A DNA stretch of 64,000 nucleotides, taken from assembly GCA_006384855.1 (NCBI GenBank), contig VCJN01002602.1:124001-188000 (forward strand), given 5' to 3'. Both the position numbers and the translations under genes were made by a program. Below the pieces are notes generated by a model. The model did not search any database, was not told the DNA's origin, and saw only the letters and a list, made by a program, of their open reading frames with translations. Shown piece after piece: positions 44,675 to 56,226 of the stretch (positions within the stretch are counted from its first letter, which is position 1; each line of letters begins with the position of its first letter). The DNA is from Tetraselmis striata. Lineage: Eukaryota > Chlorophyta > Chlorodendrophyceae > Chlorodendrales > Chlorodendraceae.

Positions 44675-47600
44675 CTACAGCGCGCCAAAGCCGGAGCCGA
44701 GGTCGTCCCCGCCGCCGCCGTTCCGGGTGTCCCGGGGCCGCTCCGGCACGTTGCGCAGCTGGGGCGAGTGCCCCCAGGCGTGGTGCCACCTGCGCCGCCA
44801 CACAGGCCACATGCCGTCAGCCACCCCCCCCCCCTGCGGGCAATAAAAGTGGGATAGATTTCGTATAGGTCCAAGGGTCTGAAAAACAAAATTGTTTTGG
44901 CAGCTTTCCGTCGTTGCTGCCGTGCGAGACTTTTGGTGATTTCACCGGTTAGAGGGTTTTCCTCTTTGAGAAGAGGGGGGGGGGGGGGGGGGGGGCAAAA
45001 ACCGTTGGCCGCCATTTCTGGGTGTATATAGTAAGGATTATACAGTGTAGGCATGGGATAAAACAGGCAGGTGGCGCCAGAACCAGGAGCGCCAGAGGTA
45101 ACAAGACCGCGGATGATGACCCGCCCTGCCCGCCAGAGGACAAATGCAGACAAAACTACAGCGGAACTATTCAGTTGTTCCACCACAAGGATTCGCAGAA
45201 ATAACGCGACATCACACTGCGAAAAAAAGTGTACCGGTGCCGGTCAGTGTACTACTGTACTTACCGTTTGCTGATATTGTATTACCGTACAAACACTAAA
45301 CGGTCTGCAGATGTAAATAACATTTTTGACACCCCCTTCCCCCCCCCCTCCCCCCCCCCCCCCCCCGGAGGAAACACACTCAACCGGAATACAGATCGAA
45401 TACATCACAACTATCCCGGCGTGAGAGTGCAAATCAATGGATCATTTTTTGGCCCCGGGGACCCGAGAGAGAGAGAGAGAGAGAGAGAGACCTTGCAGCA
45501 TGGAGCTGTGGGTGATTTGCGGGCATCACGGGTTTTAATTCCACAGTATATTGTGTTAGTTAATATTGCGTAGCGAGTTCTGCCCCGAAAGCCGGTTGTA
45601 TTGTACTCGTACCTGCCAGAAATATATTATTGGGTAGCGGGTACCCGTGCCGGTACGTTATTCGGGCTGCTCCTACATTACGTCATCACTACGACCCGTT
45701 ACGCTGGGTAAACTCTATAGTGAATGTTCTTACTGGTTGCATGAAGGCACAATTGAAGGCTTATAAGAAGTTTTCTTCTTATTGTGGGCACGTCGGCACC
45801 AGCTGCAGCATTAAAGACTAATCAGACCGGCGCATTAACACTAGCAGGTAAGAGGGTCGATGCACACAGCGCGGCAGATAAGAGTACTGTCGCGGCGCAC
45901 TCAAATGCACTCGCAGAATCATCCATTCTGTAGTCGGGCTTTGAGCTCGCCCCGCTCCCGCCCCCGCGCCCCCCACGGGGAGAGATAAAAAAACATTTTA
46001 TATCAGAACACATCACAACAGTCTCAGATATGCGGACAAACCCCGCGAATTCGATCAAACGGTGCGGTGGTCCATGACTACGTACATGGATCCTCTCCAA
46101 GCACATGATGTATCTGAAGGAGGGCGGGGCGCACCCAAAGTGCGGGATGGGGTTGTAGTAGGTGTCCATGTGCTCCACGAGGTCCCAGTGCTCCCCGGTG
46201 TTGCTGCTGCCGTGTTTGCGCACGCGGCCGTCGCCATAGTGGTCCTCCCCCCAGTACTTGTTGTACGCGTTGCCGCCCGCGTCGATGTTCCACGTCTCGC
46301 CCTGCGGCGGGGCCGGGCAACGGCGGAGCGTCAGAGGGCACTGCCAGCCCCAAACAGAGGGGGGGCTAAGGCACTGTTATTATGGTAAAGTGTATCCACC
46401 ATGTCCAAAAAAGCCGTCGCTTAAAGTATTACATCCAGTTCAGTGCTCGAGCATAAACAGTAAATAACTGAATGCCATAATAAAGCAAACAGCAATACCG
46501 CGGTACGCGATATGGGATCGCGTCAGTATTCAACACCGTCAGGATTCGCGCTGAGTACTCGCGGGGCAGACGCGGATTGGTTGCGGGCGAGTCTGTATGT
46601 ACAACCACTCTGACTAGCACGGCCGTTTTTATATTTATAGATAATATTGCGCCACTGCGATTATACTACCCCACAAAAAGAGCTTTGGCAGGGGGCATAG
46701 GGTGGGGAGGCAAATAACTGTAGTTCATATTAGCGTCAAGGAAACACGCGGCATGGCATTCGTACACGATTACATCACTTCACGGGCCACACGGAGAGCG
46801 ACCGCTTCGTGCTGAGCATTGTGAACACAGACTGTCAGCACATCGCAATTCAGAGCATTCCTGAGGGGGGGGACACCGCGCACCCGCTTGCCGCCGCTGC
46901 CGTCGCCAAACTCCTCCTCCCACTTGTCGCCCCACTGCTCGCGCGCACCGCCAAGCAGCTCCCGCTCCGCCCACTTATCGGTGTACTTCTTGCACCAGCC
47001 GCGCCCGTCGTACTCCTCGCCCCACTTCTCGTGCCAGATGTCGGAGCCCTGCAGGCGCCAAGGGGCGGCGGCGGCAAGAGGGGGGGGGGGGGAGCATGGG
47101 GTCAATGAAAGGAACTTGAGCTTGGGAGCGAGGTGGAGTGGGCGCGCTTTCGGGCGCATCATCACAGCATTTTCAGGGGGGACATATGCCGTCGCGCTAA
47201 TACCAATGCCGCGATTAAGCGCCCTCCTTGTGTTTCAGAGGTCAACTGTAGACAGAAGTGTAGCGAATGTTCTTATAGGTTGCATACAAGCCCAATTAGA
47301 GGCTAAAAATAAAGACTCTTTTGGGTGCATCGGCGCCCATAGTAATGTTTTGTGTTAAAAAGTGGTCGTGGTGGTGATGATGATCGTTGGGGGGAGGGGG
47401 GGGGGTTCCAAATTTGGGGATAAATCTTTCCACATGGCGAAATTTCACAACTATGTGGCGGAAACCACAACCCATGTTTCGATTGCAATGACAGACCGCC
47501 ACAATCGCAGCCTGGAGCTGACCGCATCACATCTCCCAGAAACGTCAATACCAATTTCATCGGAATGCCTGCCGATGGTTCACATCGATGGCAGAGTTCT

Positions 47601-49409
47601 GTTGTACTGAGCGTCCATATGCCAGGGTCTCATTGCATGGGTTCCAAAACAGTATCGACCCGTCAGTCCCATGTGACTTTGCGGTGGTTTGCGCTTGCGG
47701 ATGTCCCAGCGGGCCGGCGCGCACCGACTTGGCCCACTTGTCGGCGTACTTGTTGACTCGTCCCAGCGCCTGGTACGTCTCCCCCCAGTTCTCCTCCCAC
47801 TCCTCGCCGCCGCCCTGCTTGGACCACCTTTGTTGTTGATGGGAGGGGGGGGGGGGGACAAGAGCACACACCCGTCAGCCGCGCAACAGCCGTGTGCCTT
47901 GGCGGCACAGGGTTTGGTTGAGGTATGAGATGCGTTGTTGTTGTCGGTGTGTGTGCGTGTGTGTTGGGGGGGGGGGGGGGGGGCGGGAGCCAGGCGGGGC
48001 GCACTTGGAGGCGCGGCGCTCAATGCGCGGCTCGCCGGTGTCCAGGTGCGAGAGGTGCTCCGACCAAAACTCGCGCCAGGCGCTCCCTGCGCACGCAAAG
48101 AAGTCACGAGGATGTGAAGGGTGATTAGGGTTCCCCTACAAGCCCTAACTTCTGAAAACCCCTGAAAACTCTTTACAAAATTAATCACCCTGAAACCATC
48201 AAATCCCTAAATCCGTTTAAAACCCTAAGCCCGTTTCAAACCCTAAGCTGGTATTGGAAAGCCGCGTCTATATATGAGCTAAAATGGCCAGAGCAGGAGC
48301 AAGAGAGTTTCTGAGGGGGGCTATGGCTGTCGTTGTGTTGGTGGGGAGGAGGTTGGGAGGGGTTGCGAGGGTGGTGGGCGGGGACACGCCGTCGGCGGCG
48401 CAGCCGGTCTTCTCCGCGGCGAGCTCCCGCATGCCGGTCCAGTCGCTGGCCTCCCACCAGGTCTCCTCCCACTCCACCTGCGCGGCGGCCGGCGCACAGA
48501 TGCTGCGGGGCTCAGGCGGGCGCCGCGGCAAGGGTCGCGGCCGGCGCATAGTGGGTCGCGCTGAGCCGAGCTGGAAGGGTCCCAATCAAATCGTTGATGG
48601 AGGAAAGGGGAAACTGATCAACAAAATATAACTCGCATTATTTGTAGGTCCTAGAGCCCTAAAACTGTCAGAATCACACAAAGAGTGGGGCCGCTCGGCA
48701 ATTCAAAGTCTGGGAGATGTTGTTTTAGGGTTTGGATGACACCGTGTTTAGGATGTACGTGGATCGTGGGATTAATGATCGTTTTGTGTGGGAATGACGC
48801 CTCGAATGCAATCCACGTATACTTGGAACCCTACATACCCAGCATTACGCGTGCCGACGCACCGACAAGAGCGCTGACTAGAGGCCCCAGATTGGGCTTG
48901 CATGCAACCTATGAGAACATTCCCTATAGTTCTGCTATAGATCCGTCTGCATTTGACCTCTGGCAGGCGCGGCGGGCTCTCGTTCGCAGTGTTCGTACTA
49001 TCACCGCGTCGGCACCCGTTGTATGTTTAGCGTTATACACCACTCCCGGCCGTCAAGCAGGGAACGAAGGGAGAGGGGGGGGGGGGGGGGGGGGGGGGGC
49101 AGCGTGGCAGGGGCTGTTTCGCTTGGTAGGGAGCACTCTAACAAGGGAAGAGGGGGGAGATGAGGGGAGAGGGGGGGGGGGGGGGGGGGGGGGGGGGGCG
49201 CACCCGGCCGGCGCTGCTGACGCCCTTGATGGTGGTCCAGCGCTTGCGGAAGCCCAGCTCGCCAAACTCCTCGCCGGAGGTCTTCTCCCACATGGTGCCG
49301 TCCGCCAGACGGCCCTTCCCGTCCGCCATCGCCTTGGCTGCCGCGGTGGCGCCCGCCATCGTGGGCGCGGCGCCCTGGTGTCACCCACACAAACAAACGG
49401 CCCAGTCAG

Positions 49410-49443
<34 letters not shown>

Positions 49444-52400
49444 TTGGCCCCAAACTTCCTCCAAAAGGGGCGTGGCAGCTGCCATGATTTCCGCATTCTC
49501 TAATAAGCCACTGTCTTTCTGGAGATGTATCAGCACGAATAGCGCAGACTCAACATTGGTCCTCGCGCCACAACCAGAATCAACATCTATCCGCGGACCG
49601 CTTCTGCGCGTTCGGTAATCCAGGTGACTTTGACGATGAGACGACCTTTCGGATGCATTTCTCCTTCCCTGAGCACCTTTCCCCCTTCCTAGCCCGACAG
49701 TACGGCAATCCAGGACAATAGACTATGGTTAAAAGGGGACAGCGGTTCGACATTCGCCGGGCTGCGCCCACCTCTGCGCCGCGCTCCGGCGGCCGCGCCG
49801 CGCTGGTGAGCTCCAGCACGCTCTGCAGCGGCGGGAGCTTGGCCATGGACGCTGCGCGCATGTCCATCTCTTCCTGTGCGAGGGAGGGTGGTGATGGTGG
49901 TGGTGGTTGGGCGGGGACGCAAGTGCTCAGAGCTGTGCGGTACTCAGAGGTATTGAACCACAGCGCCACGGTTGCGTGCATGTGTGTGTTGGTGTGTGTG
50001 TGTGTGTGTGTGCGTGTGAGGGAGAGGGAGTGAATGTGAAGCGTGTATAATCCTTACTGGGTGCGTTAGCACCGGAACCACACCTAGATGTATGTGGTGG
50101 GGAAGTGATTGTACCTACGCAAACGAGGTCCGCGGGAGCGTGCATACTAGGGGGGGGGGGGGGGGGGGGGAACATTCTGGCTTGGGAGTACCAATTGATG
50201 TATCACATCAAATCTTATTCATATCAGATATTATGGTGGCTGATCTCGGCCTAATTACATTTGATTCACAGGTGCCGGCGCGGTTCTAAGGACACTGCGG
50301 ATGGGAACCTGCTGCGCCTGTCCCAGGCGGAATCCAGACAAAACTGTCACGGAACCGTCCAGGGCTGGAGTCATGCACCCAGTTGGGGCCAGGTGGCGCC
50401 CTTTCGCCGTCCCCGGGCCTCAGAGCCCTACCATACCAATGCGAATTTTCTTTGAGGTTGCATGAAATCCCAATTCGAGGCTTATGATAAGGGCTCGGGG
50501 AGTCGGCACCCGTAGCCTCACAATCGCACCATCACTCATCGTGGTGTAGGGGGGTCGCGTGGGGCGCAGCGCAGGGGTTGCCGGGGGCCGCACCTGCGAC
50601 AGCATTTCCAGCATGCCGGCTGGCTCCTCGGCAAACATGGTCTCTGCGAGTGGGTGAGGAGGCACAGCCACCTCAGCGCTTGCTCACCCACCCACACACC
50701 CGCCCTCCCTCCCCCGCCCTCACATCCTCTGACCTCCCTGCCGGCGCACATGCCAATGATCCCCAATGCACACCAGTACCCTGCGCCCGCCGGGGCAGCA
50801 CGGCAGGCATGCCAGTGGCCAGGCTGTACCGCCATGCCATGCCAAGACGAGAAAGACGGCGGTGGCGGGTGTGGCGGGGTCTGTGGGGGGGGGGGGGGGG
50901 GGGGGGGCACCCGGAAAGGCGGGCAGCGATGCCTTCGGCGCGGCCTTCAACTGGGGACCATCGCTCCGCATCGCGCCGCCCCCTGCCGCGCACCAAGTGA
51001 GGGGGGGAGAGGGGGGTTCAGATGCACGGCGGTGTCGCCCCCCGCTCCTGGGGCAGACACCCCCCCCCCCCCCCCCGGCCAAACATCCTCCAGGCTGCCA
51101 GGGAACGGAACAACAAAACGGGCCCCGGTCACCGCGGATCGCACCTGCGCTGCTGGGCAGCATGTCGGATGCCCATGAGGGCATGTCACCTCCGCCGCCA
51201 AATCTGCCGCCTCCGCCGCCTAGCGCAACCCCGCCCCGCAGTACGGGAGTCAGCTCGTGGCGACAGCCCCCCCCCCCCTCCCCCCCCCCCCCCGTGGGAG
51301 CCAGACACTCGGGCGGCGGAGGGCATCACTTGAAACCCTGAAGCGCCCCCAAACCTGCACCCACGCATTCTGGTACGCAGCCACCCCAACACCCAAAAAA
51401 ACCCTCCCATTCTGCAACTGAAAGGTCTAGGTTTTCAGGGTTTCCGGGTCCCCGCCCTGCCCCAGCCGTACAGTTGCCAGCTGTGGGCGAGTCAGGGCGG
51501 CAACCTGACGGCGGCGGCGCGTCGTCCTTGGGCTCCAGCTCGCTCAGCTTTGGGACGTACCTGGCATGGAGGAGGGGGAGCGCAGGGGGAAGGGCCGTAA
51601 AGCGGCAGGGTTGGATGCAACCTCGCAGCGGAATAGAACGCAGCAAAGCACTGACATGGCGTGCTCACAGATTACGGGTGCCGGCGCGGTAATAATCCGT
51701 ACTTACACTGCGGATAAGCGCCCGCCCTGCCTGCCAGAGGTCATATGTAGACGAAACTATGGCGGAATTATAGGGAATGCTCTTATTGGTTGCATGCCAG
51801 CCCTATCCGAGGCTTATCATAAGGGTTCTCATAGGGGCGTCGGCACCTGCAGCTCATCACGCTATGCCTGGTAATGGAGTCAAAGTGCATGGACGTCATC
51901 GGCTGGATCAGTGAGCAGAGAGCTCGCTAATGCCCAGCGCGATCACCATCATGCCATCTAGACTACCAGTGTCATCAAAAGTGACGAGGGGTGAGGGGTG
52001 GTTTTGGTGCTCCGGGCAGCAACGCAGCGGCGGCTCGGCATCCCAACAAGACCGGCAAGCCAGGAAATAGCGCTGCATTGCACCGGAGTCCGCCATCTCA
52101 TGCTGTAGCAGGACCTCTGAGAACGGCGCTTTCTGTGTCCCGCACTTGCGGGGGGGGGTCCCAAGTGCGGCATCACGGGCAACCAAGGTGAGCGGGGATA
52201 CTACCACCACCTCGCTCTGGGTCCGCTCTATTCAATTGATTAATATGCCTCCCCCCCCCCCCCCCTTGTTAAGAAGGAGAAACGAAATTCCTATTGGAAC
52301 TTATAGTAGTGCACCAAGGACGCACTGACGTTGCACCTCAGCGCTGTTACAACAATTCATCACCAGGCCAGGGAGCCCCTCCCCCGCCCTCCTCCTGTTT

Positions 52401-53299
52401 CCACGCCAATCGACCCGAATCCCCCATCCTGTCCCGCGAGGCAGCCGCCTGCCGCCGCGCTCCGAGCCACTGTACCCCCCCCCTCTCACTGTGGCGCACC
52501 TGCGGCGCGACGGCCCGCTGCTGCTGGGCGGCTTGGGCTTCTCCACCTCGGGCGGCGGCTGGGTGCGGGTGCGGCTGACCTCCAGCGCGGCACGCGCGGC
52601 TGCAATGGTGCGCTCCTGTGGGGGGGGGGGGGGGGGGGGGAATGCCGCGGATGTCTCATGGGTGTCTCCGGCTACCACGCCACCTCTCATGCCCCTCCGC
52701 CCCTGCACTTTTTCCTTGTTGTGGACAGGCAAGCGAGATGAGGGTGGGCAGGGGGGGAAGAAGGCAGTGGCGCCACACACCGCGCGGTCCAGCACCGCCT
52801 CGCCGCCCTTTGCCTCACTGGGCGGCAGCTCCTCCGCAGAGTCCGACTGCGCGGGGCGGCCAGCGTTAGCGTGCGGCGGTGTTGGGTGGGTGAGGGGGTG
52901 GGGAGTGGGGAGGGGTTTGCGGTGACTGATGCCTCATCCCCTCTCTGGACCGGGAAGCGGACGCACCCCAAAGGTCAAGAACTCGGGGACGGAGCCTCTA
53001 TTTCCAGCCGCTGGACGCAGGGTTGCGCTACCATACAGCCGCCGCCACGTGACACCTGTCCACCCACAAAAGAAGGCCAGGGGAAATGCATAAATGCACG
53101 GAGTCACCGGGACGCGGTGGAGGGGCTGCTCCCAGAGTCTATCAGTGCTGGCGCGGACTCGTGGGGCGGCGAGGGCGGGCCGCGAGTGGGGAGCATCGCG
53201 AGGGTCCTCACCGGGCAGAGGCACCGCGCGGACAGGTGGCTGCCGACCACCACCGGCAGGAGCGGCCAGGCGCGCCGACGGCGCCGCGGCGGGCTTCAT
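44675..53299 (-). CDS. ESV1/LESV-like: Trp-rich starch-granule protein of the ESV1/LESV family, 13 exons
   Basis: Plant ESV1 and LESV bind glucan in plastids and organise starch granules through a Trp-rich beta-sheet domain. Exons 5'-3': 53299-53108, 52846-52781, 52615-52500, 51560-51505, 50643-50594, 49873-49772, 49374-49204, 48477-48390, 48086-48005, 47827-47725, 47048-46884, 46301-46135, 44789-44675. All junctions keep frame: 490 aa. Residues 1-64 are Ala/Pro/Arg-rich, as a plastid transit peptide would be. The domain spans about 252-467 with more than 20 Trp: VEWEETWWEASDW, EEWEENWGETY, DIWHEKWGEEYDGRGW, DKWAE, QWGDKWEEEFGDG, GEHWDLVEHMDTYYN, and PHFG joining WHHAWGHSPQLR across intron 12. 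Intron 8 needs a GC donor. Exon 1 is the least certain; coding-like text at 53930-54156 could be an alternative first exon. ESV1 versus LESV is not resolved. Confidence 0.82.
45070..45180 (+). mobile_element. MITE-like repeat, partial copy 6 (ESV1-like intron 12)
   Basis: Starts GGTGGCGCCAG, carries GCCCGCCAGAGGACAAATGC and ACTACAGCGGAACTAT; the 3' half is missing. Confidence 0.5.
45644..45800 (+). mobile_element. MITE-like repeat, copy 7 (ESV1-like intron 12)
   Basis: Ends CCGTGCCGG and CGTCGGCACC; carries the GTGAATGTTCTTACTGGTTG box. Confidence 0.6.
47186..47337 (+). mobile_element. MITE-like repeat, copy 8 (ESV1-like intron 10)
   Basis: Carries AGAGGTCAACTGTAGACAGA and GAATGTTCTTATAGGTTGCA; ends degenerate (ATGCCGTCGCG / CATCGGCGCC). 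Confidence 0.6.
48130..48245. other. Degenerate telomere-like words in intron 8
   Basis: Plus strand shows CCCTAAC, CCCTAAATCCG, AAACCCTAAGCCCG and AAACCCTAAG within about 110 bases; related TTTTAGGGTTT occurs near 48724. These resemble TTTAGGG-type telomere repeat in diluted form. Confidence 0.4.
48851..49016 (-). mobile_element. MITE-like repeat, copy 9 (ESV1-like intron 7)
   Basis: Both ends clear: GTGCCGACGCACC at the left and CGCGTCGGCACC at the right; full internal core in reverse orientation. Confidence 0.7.
50271..50510 (+). mobile_element. MITE-like repeat, copy 10 (ESV1-like intron 5)
   Basis: Ends GGTGCCGGCGCGG and AGTCGGCACC; core intact but with roughly 70 extra bases between the GGAACCGT and GGTTGCATG boxes. 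Confidence 0.7.
51677..51847 (+). mobile_element. MITE-like repeat, copy 11 (ESV1-like intron 3)
   Basis: The best copy, 171 bp: starts GGTGCCGGCGCGGTAATAAT, ends GGGGCGTCGGCACC, with the complete core between. Useful as the family reference. Confidence 0.75.
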
Positions 53300-54854
53300 T
53301 GTGGTGCGGCCTGCGGGGCGCGACGGGGCGGCGAGTTCTCAGGGGGCACGGCACGAGGGCCAGTGTCCTTTACGTCTCCTCCCCGCCCCCCCCTCCCCCC
53401 TTGCCCACATGAGTTCGTCCTCCCGCCTCGCCTTCGACGTCCAGAACACAAAGTGGGCCCCCATACTCGCGCCGCAGGTGGTCCGACAGGTCGGGAGAAC
53501 AGGCCGTAATCAGGGCAGAATTGGGATTGTCGCCTCGCTGCCGGCTGACCGATTAAGCTGCACGCAGATTTCGTCAGCCCCCCCCATCCCCCGCCTCCCC
53601 ACGCCCCCGCGGGATGGCCAGGACGTGATACTGACAGCGAGCGAGCAGTGACGTCGACTGCCGGGCGGTTTCCGCAGGCAGGGCGAAAGTGGGTGGGGTG
53701 TGTGTGTGGGAGGGGGGAGGGGGGGCGGGCGAGCAGGAGGGGTGGGGTGGATGGGTTTGGGGGGGGGGGGGGGGGTTCGGGTATAGATAGTCTGTCGGCC
53801 TCGCCGCGTACTGTGGGGGTCTTGAGGCTCGGAGGGGGCGCTGCAGGGGTGGAAGGGTGGACGCAGCGGGCGAGCCGTGAGGGTTTATGACTGTAAGTAG
53901 GTAGGCCACTGGCTGGGTCTTGGAAGCCGCTATGCTGCACAAGTCTTGTCGGCAGGCTGCGATGACGCGGAAATTGGGCGACGAGAAGATCTCGCTTGGA
54001 GGTTGGCGACGAGGGGCTGTTGGACAGCGAAATGGGCGCCGGTGCCCGCCAGCGTGGCGTGCTCCGCGCCTGCTGCGACCCCAACAGCAGGCTTTTTCCT
54101 CCCCCAGTACTTTGCGTGCATTCTCCGGACGCTCTCCCTGTAACCAAAAAGTTCACCCCAACAGCAGCAAGCGCGCCTGCCTTGGTGGGCTGACGTGATA
54201 ATGTGCGACTTTGCCGAAAATGTTCTTGGTAAATTTACGGCGACACGGATGCCGCGTGGGATACTGCTCTCGTCGGGTTCCCGCGCATGCGCCCATATCC
54301 ATCACGGCGCAATGGTCGCCTATGTACCAATGCTTCCGATAACCCTAATACTGACCTAGAAACCCCAAAGCATGCACCCTACGGCCTACACACAGCACCC
54401 CGCGTGTGTACAAACACAAGATTCAGGGGTTTGCTTGTCCGATGAGAGCATGTTCCTTACTCATTCCCTGCTAGAGTTCACGTGGCTTCCTGTCAATCGG
54501 TCATAATGCAAATATAGAGGTTTGATGCCACTACGGTTGCCGTCTTGGCGCAGCCGCGTGCTCGTTGGGCATCTTCACACATTCAGCACTTGCGCCAGCA
54601 TTCAGCTAGCGCAACCCACCAGGAACCTTAGCCCCCCCCCCCCCCCCCCCCTCTCCCCCAATTTTCACACTGGGTTGCACTCAGGAGTGTGGCTCTCAGG
54701 ACCTGACATCTTTGTCAAATGATCTAGCCCAATGGATTAAAGTAGCGTCGATGTACGCCCTTGTGCATCCACGTTGCTCATGATCTGCATCACGCATTTT
54801 TTCATGGTTTGGCGGGTGGGACCCCCTCCCCCCTCCCAAAAAGGGGGATGGCCT
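53300..54854. other. Gap between ankyrin and ESV1-like genes
   Basis: Both flanking genes run on the minus strand, so this holds the ankyrin gene's 3' UTR and the ESV1-like promoter. Minus-strand open text at 53930-54156 is Ala/Ser/Arg-rich and could be an upstream exon. G tract at about 53759-53775, C tract at about 54633-54650. Confidence 0.4.
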
Positions 54855-56168
54855 TCAGATGTCGTCAAGCCACTGCTCCCTGCCATGCCTGGCCAGCTCC
54901 CGCACAGTGTCCTCGTGCAAAGGGCATCCGTTGGCCAATGCCCAGCGCAACATGTCCGGTGTGGCGCATTGAGCGGCCCGCACACTGGTCTCCGGGTGCC
55001 AGGGACAGCCGTTCCGGACCGCCCACTCCATCAGGACGGTGTCCCCGAGGCGCATAACCTCGCGGACAGCGAGAGCCAAGGAGGTGTCGGGGTGCCAAGG
55101 GCATCCGGCAGAGATGGCCCACTCCAACGTGGACGCGCAGGCCAAATTGGACCCGGCAAGCGCGACGCTGCTTTCTGGGTGCCATGGGCAGCCATGCCGT
55201 ATCACAAACTTCAGCAGATGCGGCCTAGAGGTGATGCACAGTAGGCTGATGTCCGGGTGCCACCTGCAGCCGCGCGCCACGGCCCACGCCAGCGACGCCT
55301 CGTCGGCGGGGGCAGTGATCAAGGCTCCAGGAGAGCCGAGATCCCTGCCGCCGGACGCGATGTACCGCCCCGTGAAGGCCTCATGCCAAGGGCAGCCGTG
55401 CTTCATGGCCCAGTTGAGCAGCGCCTCGCTCTTGCAGATCACCGCCTGGAAGGTGACCATGAAGCCAGCTAGGCGGCCCTCCTCCGCCAGCCAGCTCAGC
55501 ACCGCCCACTGCTTCGACCCTGCGGCGATGGCGGTGATAATCTCCGCGTCCCACGGGCAGCAGTTGGCAGCGATGGCCCAGCGGAGCATCGCCAGGTGGC
55601 CGCCTCCCACGGCGCTGCTCAGGACGGTCACAGTGCAGGGGCAGCCGTGTGCCACCAGCCACTGCAGCACCTCCAGGTGGCCGCCCTCTGCCGCCGCGGT
55701 CGCCGCCCTGCTGCTCCACGGGCACCCGTATCGGCGCGCCCACTGCAGCAGCTCCAGGTGGCCATTCAGTGCGGCCAGCTCGACGGTCCTTTCGCCCCAT
55801 TCACAGCCGCACGCTCGCGCCCACTGGAGCACTGCCAGGTGGCCGCCCTTGGCGGCGCTGTGGCAGGTCGTGGAGTCCATGTGGCAGCCGTTGATGACCG
55901 CCCACTGCAACGTCTAACAAAGAGCAGTGCAAGCAGGCCAGGGGATCGAGCTCATCAAGGGTGAAGCATGGGCACTGCACCATTGCAGTCAATGCAAATC
56001 ACTAATGCGCCTAACTACGGTAACGGACGGATGGAGTGGCGCAGACTGGTAACGGCGCGGTCTCACGCAACATGGACAGCGCCGTTCCCCGAGCCTGGAA
56101 GCTGGCAATACTTTGCACACATGGGATCCCGTGTGCGTGTGCGTGTGTGTGTGTGTGCGTGCGTGGTG

Positions 56169-56226
<58 letters not shown>

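Noticed and set aside
49204..49374. Separate small genes for each Trp-rich or basic open frame between 44.6 and 53.3 kb
   Set aside because: Each has an acceptor and a donor at its edges and phases chain into one 490-codon protein, so they are exons.
47186..51847. Introner elements creating the introns
   Set aside because: The MITE-like copies lie well inside larger introns and do not coincide with splice sites.
55039..55917. A 292-codon plus-strand frame
   Set aside because: Antisense of the ankyrin exon; its regularity mirrors the repeats on the other strand.
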